From: Pseudonocardia terrae
Lineage (GTDB): Bacteria; Actinomycetota; Actinomycetes; Mycobacteriales; Pseudonocardiaceae
Assembly: GCF_021343995.1 (NCBI RefSeq)
Contig: NZ_JAJTTE010000058.1
Location: forward strand, 1-42,586
Direction of reading: 5' to 3'
Length of the DNA: 42,586 bases
A program made the translations under genes and the position numbers. A model generated the notes under the pieces. That model was not told the DNA's origin and did no database searches. It worked only from the letters and a program-made list of their open reading frames with translations. Below, piece by piece: positions 39,601-42,586 of this stretch. Position 1 is the stretch's first letter; each line of letters starts with the position of its first letter.

Positions 39601-39980
39601 AGGTCCAGCTCGGTCCACTCGGTGGCGTACGGCGCCCGGTAGCGGACCTTGTCCAGCCGCTGGGGCCCGGTGACGAGCTGCAGGCTGGCGGAACCCTTGG
39701 GGCACAGGCGACCGCGTGAGATCGGCGAGTCCGGGTCGCCCTCGATCTGCACGACCTGCTCGTCGCGCACGTAGACCTTCTGCGCGCAGCCCACGGCGCA
39801 GTACGGGCACACGGACCCGGCCACCCGGTCCGCCGAGGCCGTCCGCGGGCGCAGGCCGACGTGCTGCGGCGACTGCGCGGCGGCACCCCGGCCAAGCCGA
39901 TCGGTCCCCGTGAGCTGCCGGTACACCGGCCACGACCCCAACGGCGTCGAGGCCCCGATCGACCCGAGCCACGTCCGCAC
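36681..39980 (-). CDS. fdhA: Formate dehydrogenase alpha subunit, selenocysteine-containing
   Basis: 1099 residues from GTG 39980 if the in-frame TGA at 39392-39390 is read as selenocysteine (residue 197). The N-terminus has the 4Fe-4S motif VCPYCAVGCAQKVYV and RGRLCPKG. The TGA context is IENQARI-Sec-HSATVPGLGTSFGRGG, the known active-site position that ligates molybdenum or tungsten. Beyond it the frame continues without a break: SNMAEAHPVGFQW, WTQHSVGAQYIRAGAI, NIGRPGGGVFALRGHASIQG, and a molybdopterin-dinucleotide-binding C-terminus. It oxidises formate to CO2. No twin-arginine signal is seen, suggesting a cytoplasmic catalytic side. It is the first gene of an operon behind a perfect SigF-type promoter; selABC and tRNA-Sec are not in this window. 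Confidence 0.93.
39361..39392 (-). promoter_or_regulatory. Selenocysteine TGA codon and bacterial SECIS hairpin
   Basis: Minus strand: TGA (39392-39390), 12 nt, then GTCCCC-GGTCT-GGGGAC (39377-39361), a perfect 6-bp stem with a GGUCU loop. The E. coli fdhF SECIS has the same GGUCU apical loop, also 18 nt after its UGA as I recall that sequence. The hairpin recruits SelB with Sec-tRNA. Confidence 0.88.
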
Positions 39981-40017
39981 GCCAATCCGGTCCCCTTCCC
40001 GTTCCCTGCGGCGTCAC

Positions 40018-40042
40018 TACCCGGGTCCCCGGGCGCGAAACC
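40018..40042 (-). promoter_or_regulatory. SigF-type promoter (GGTTT-N15-GGGTA) of the formate dehydrogenase operon
   Basis: Minus strand: GGTTT (40042-40038), 15 nt, GGGTA (40022-40018). Exact consensus. The GTG of fdhA is 37 nt further on, behind GGGAAGGGGA, so this transcript has a short leader. Confidence 0.78.
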
Positions 40043-40156
40043 GCCCGGAGATCATCGCCGCCCGGCCCGGCCTCGGCATCTCGAGGTGTCCGATCACGCC
40101 CCGTTCCGGCCCGCTGCGCCATCCGGGTGGGTTCACGACACGGCGACGCGACCCGC

Positions 40157-40180
40157 GTTCGTGCGCCACCGGCTCGGGTA
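40157..40180 (+). promoter_or_regulatory. SigF-type promoter (GTTC-N15-GGGTAT) of the envelope module
   Basis: GTTC (40157-40160), 15 nt, GGGTA (40176-40180) followed by T; ATG at 40213. One mismatch in the -35. Divergent from the fdhA promoter, with 114 bp between the two -35 elements. Confidence 0.6.
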
Positions 40181-40212
40181 TCGCCGCCCTCGCCGAACGG
40201 AAGGAGGACGCA

Positions 40213-41136
40213 ATGGCGGAGAGCACGAGCGAGACCGTCCGGGCCGAGGGGGCCGACGTCGGGCGCACCGCTGCCGAGGCGGGCGGGCAGGTGGCCGGGA
40301 CGGCCGCCGACGAGGCCCGGCACGTGGCGGGCGAGGCGCGCCGGCAGGCCCGGGACCTGGTCGACGAGGCGCGCGGCCGGCTCCGGCAGCAGGCCGGGTC
40401 GACGCAGCGCCAGGCCGCCGACGGTGTCCGCGGAGTGGCCGACCAGCTCCGGCAGATGGCGGGCTCGGCGGACGGCGGGCCCGTCGCCGACCTGGCGCAC
40501 GAGGCGGCCGGGCGGGCCGAGCGGCTCGCCTCCTGGCTGCAGGATCGCGAGCCCGGCGACCTGGTGGAGGAGGTCCGCGGGCTGGCCCGGCGCCGCCCCG
40601 GGGCGTTCCTGGCCGGCGCCGCCCTCGCCGGGGTCCTGGTCGGACGGCTGACGCGGGGTGTCGTCCAGGCCGAGAAGGGGTCGTCGGGACCGGACGCCGA
40701 CGGCGCGCGCCCCACGGCGGATCACCCCGCACCGCACCCCGGCGTCGCGGGTCACGGCGTGCCCCCGGGCTACGGCGTGCCGGGCCAGGGCGTGCCCCCG
40801 GGCTACGGCGTGCCGGGCCAGGGCATGCCCCCGGGGTACGGCGTGGCGGGCCAGGGCATGCCGGCGGCCCCGCCACCGCCACCGCCCGTGACCCCCGGGC
40901 CGGCTTCCACCCCGCCCGTGCCGCCGGGGCCGGGCACGATCGGGCAGGGACCGATCGCACGGGGAACGCCGAACCCACCCACCCCGCCCGTCGGCGGGCC
41001 GGTCGTGCCCCCGCAGGCGCCCCCGGATCCGGCACCGGCGCACGCGCCCCGACCGGGATCGACGACGGTCGGCGAGTACGTCGACGAGCTGGGCCGTCGC
41101 GGTGACCCGCGCGTGACCGACCAGGACGAGCGTTGA
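40213..41136 (+). CDS. Coiled-coil membrane protein with proline-rich repeat tail
   Basis: 307 residues; ATG 40213 with a perfect AAGGAGGA. Residues 1-125 are long amphipathic Ala/Arg/Glu/Gln helices (ADEARHVAGEARRQARDLVD). A single hydrophobic helix follows (RPGAFLAGAALAGVLVGRL). Then comes a Pro/Gly-rich segment with three 11-residue repeats of the type GVPPGYGVPGQ (33-bp DNA repeats at 40758-40860). The C-terminus is TTVGEYVDELGRRGDPRVTD. No enzymatic motif. It overlaps the next gene by TTGA. This three-gene arrangement with a phage-holin-type and a DUF3618 protein is frequent in actinobacteria, and is thought to act at the envelope. Confidence 0.8.
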   Translation: MAESTSETVRAEGADVGRTAAEAGGQVAGTAADEARHVAGEARRQARDLVDEARGRLRQQAGSTQRQAADGVRGVADQLRQMAGSADGGPVADLAHEAAGRAERLASWLQDREPGDLVEEVRGLARRRPGAFLAGAALAGVLVGRLTRGVVQAEKGSSGPDADGARPTADHPAPHPGVAGHGVPPGYGVPGQGVPPGYGVPGQGMPPGYGVAGQGMPAAPPPPPPVTPGPASTPPVPPGPGTIGQGPIARGTPNPPTPPVGGPVVPPQAPPDPAPAHAPRPGSTTVGEYVDELGRRGDPRVTDQDER

Positions 41137-41741
41137 CCGCGCCGGGCGGCGGCCCGCCGCGCGACCTCTCGCAGGACCACCCCCCGAACATGCCGACCAT
41201 GCCCCCGAACGCGGCGCCGCACATGCCGCCGGATCTGCCGCCGGATCTGCCGCCGAACGTGCCGCCGGACCCCGCAGCGGGCCGGCACTCGGCCCCTGCG
41301 CCGGGGCCGTTCGACCAGCCGCCTGCGCCGTCCCCCGCCGGGGCGAGCCCGGTCGGCCCGCCCGACGTCTCCGACGTGTCGGTCGGCGACCTCATGGGCC
41401 GGGTCTCGCGCGACCTCTCGACCCTGATGCGCCAGGAGCTCGCGCTGGCGCAGGCCGAGCTGAAGCAGGAGGCGCGCAAGGCGGGCAAGGCCGCCGGCGG
41501 GTTCGGCGCCGCCGGGTTCGCCGGCTACATGGTGCTGCTGTTCCTGTCGGTCGCCCTCTGGGCCGGCCTGAGCAACGTCATGGACAGCGGCTGGGCCGGG
41601 CTGATCGTCGCCGTGGTCTGGGCGGTGATCGGCGCGATCGCCTTCGTCGTCGGGCGCAACAACGCGCGACGCACCCACCCCACCCCCGAACGCACGGTCG
41701 ACACGCTCAAGCAGGTTCCCGACGCCCTCAAGGGCCGGTGA
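41133..41741 (+). CDS. Phage holin family (DUF1469) membrane protein
   Basis: 202 residues from TTG 41133, overlapping the upstream stop as TTGA. The N-terminal 85 residues are Pro-rich with PPDLPPDLPPNVPPD-type repeats. The conserved body reads SVGDLMGRVSRDLSTLMRQE, LALAQAELKQEARKAGKAAG, then two membrane helices (GYMVLLFLSVALWAGLSNVM, AGLIVAVVWAVIGAIAFVVG). It matches the DUF1469 or 'phage holin family' proteins that are chromosomal envelope proteins, not phage lysis genes. It lies 9 bp before the DUF3618 gene. Confidence 0.88.
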   Translation: MTAPGGGPPRDLSQDHPPNMPTMPPNAAPHMPPDLPPDLPPNVPPDPAAGRHSAPAPGPFDQPPAPSPAGASPVGPPDVSDVSVGDLMGRVSRDLSTLMRQELALAQAELKQEARKAGKAAGGFGAAGFAGYMVLLFLSVALWAGLSNVMDSGWAGLIVAVVWAVIGAIAFVVGRNNARRTHPTPERTVDTLKQVPDALKGR

Positions 41742-41750
41742 GGAGGACAG

Positions 41751-42524
41751 ATGACCACCCCGTACGACAGCCCCACCCCCCACGACCCCCGCTACGGCCC
41801 TCCGTACGACGCTCCGTACGACGCCGCCGCGCGGTCCGACGACCCCGACGCGATCCGCCGCGAGATCGAGCGGACCCAGAACCGACTCAGCGGCGACGTC
41901 GACGCCCTGACCGAGAAGGTCACGCCCGGCCGGATCGTGCAGCGCCGGGTCGACCGCGTGCGCGACCGGGTCTCGGGCTGGCGGGACGCCGTGATGGGCA
42001 GCGACCCTGCCGGTTCCACCCGGGACACCGCCCACCAGGCCGCGGACTCCGCCCGCTCCCTCGCCGGGCAGGCCCAGGACCGGGCCGGTTCGGTGGCGGA
42101 CACGGTGGGCGACAAGGCCTCCGACGTGGCATCGACGGTCGCCGACACCGCGCGCGAGGCCCCGCGGCGGGTGAAGCAGCAGACCCGCGGGAACCCGTTG
42201 GCCGCCGGGCTGATCGCCTTCGGCGCGGGCTGGCTCGTCTCCTCCCTCCTGCCCGCGACCCGCAAGGAGGAGGAGATCGCGGCCCGGGCGAAGGACACCG
42301 CGATGGAGGTCGGCCGTCCGCTCGCGCAGCAGGCCGGCGAGAAGGTCAAGGAGATCGGCGAGGACCTGCGCGAGCCGGCACAGCAGGCCGTGCAGTCGGT
42401 GCAGGAGACGGCGCAGGACGCGGCCTCCACCGTGGCCGACGAGGGCCGCTCCGCCGTCGGCCAGGTCCAGGACCGGGCCCAGGACGCGAGCCGGAACGTG
42501 AAGGAGCAGGCGGGCCCGTCCTGA
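41751..42524 (+). CDS. DUF3618 domain membrane protein
   Basis: 257 residues, ATG 41751 behind GAGGAGGACAG. DUF3618 signature near residue 30: DDPDAIRREIERTQNRLSGD, VDALTEKVTPGRIVQRRVDR. A helical stretch rich in Ala/Asp/Gln (ADTVGDKASDVASTVADTAR) is followed by one membrane helix (GNPLAAGLIAFGAGWLVSSL) and more LEA-like repeats (QAVQSVQETAQDAASTVADE). Proteins of this type accompany DUF1469 proteins and are often induced by osmotic or stationary stress. It ends 15 bp before the terminal G run. Confidence 0.9.
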   Translation: MTTPYDSPTPHDPRYGPPYDAPYDAAARSDDPDAIRREIERTQNRLSGDVDALTEKVTPGRIVQRRVDRVRDRVSGWRDAVMGSDPAGSTRDTAHQAADSARSLAGQAQDRAGSVADTVGDKASDVASTVADTAREAPRRVKQQTRGNPLAAGLIAFGAGWLVSSLLPATRKEEEIAARAKDTAMEVGRPLAQQAGEKVKEIGEDLREPAQQAVQSVQETAQDAASTVADEGRSAVGQVQDRAQDASRNVKEQAGPS

Positions 42525-42538
42525 TCGGCGACCCGGGC

Positions 42539-42586
<48 letters not shown>

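Noticed and set aside
39390..39980. fdhA as two separate genes or as a nonsense pseudogene
   Set aside because: The TGA is at the conserved selenocysteine position, the frame continues unchanged and a SECIS hairpin follows.
41133..41741. Phage lysis holin
   Set aside because: The family name is historical; the neighbours are envelope-type proteins and no phage gene is present.

Overview
The window is about 42.6 kb of very GC-rich DNA. Gene content points to a mycelial actinobacterium, probably Pseudonocardia or another Pseudonocardiaceae: SigF/SigB-type sigma factors, STAS/HATPase partner-switching proteins, an ANTAR protein, a DUF2236 oxygenase, and heavy use of GTG/TTG starts and 4-nt start-stop overlaps. 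The right edge ends in a 48-nt run of G with one C, which looks like a contig-end sequencing artefact. No rRNA, tRNA, CRISPR array, insertion sequence or phage gene was recognised.

Layout. 1-612: tandem array of about eight 78-bp units, non-coding. 646-3737: phytoene-desaturase-like oxidoreductase, SRPBCC protein and short-chain dehydrogenase, all on the minus strand. 3827-8900: stress-flavoured minus-strand genes (membrane OB-like protein, ChaB-like protein, second SDR, DUF2945, DUF2236 oxygenase, spore-photoproduct-lyase-like radical SAM enzyme, CinA-type amidohydrolase). 9043-15501: DUF6328 membrane protein, GAF-ANTAR regulator, two CheB-type methylesterases without receiver domains, a CheR-PAS methyltransferase and a helical protein. 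15565-24265: sigma-factor island with two STAS-HATPase fusion proteins, four SigF-family sigma factors, a STAS protein and two small unknown proteins, interrupted by decayed hemerythrin, manganese catalase and methyltransferase genes. 24162-34514: MBL-fold hydrolase, Hsp20, two PP2C (SpoIIE-type) phosphatases of which one is broken, three STAS proteins, a Rieske-FAD oxidoreductase, a PNPOx-like protein and a thioredoxin-reductase-like protein. 34562-39980: formate dehydrogenase operon whose catalytic subunit needs selenocysteine. 40213-42524: three-gene envelope-stress-type module.

How the parts connect. PP2C phosphatases, STAS antagonists, HATPase proteins and SigF-type sigma factors are the parts of a partner-switching cascade. 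The likely output is visible in the same DNA: I find seven promoter-like sites of the form GTTT(or one mismatch)-N14/15-GGGTA, the known actinobacterial SigF-type signature. They precede a sigma factor, both SDR genes, cinA plus the photolyase-like gene, the Rieske oxidoreductase-phosphatase-STAS operon, the formate dehydrogenase operon and the envelope module. At four of them, and at a fifth site with only the -10, the start codon lies 9-10 nt after GGGTA, which predicts leaderless mRNAs. The window thus looks like a general-stress regulatory island together with part of its own regulon.

Most unusual points: the TGA selenocysteine codon with a bacterial SECIS hairpin in fdhA; the shared leaderless SigF-type promoter geometry; four sigma paralogues in 7 kb; at least four loci with internal deletions; an 80-nt nested hairpin downstream of hsp20; and the 78-bp array that stays open in reading frames on both strands. 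All family assignments are from reading the sequence, with no database search.
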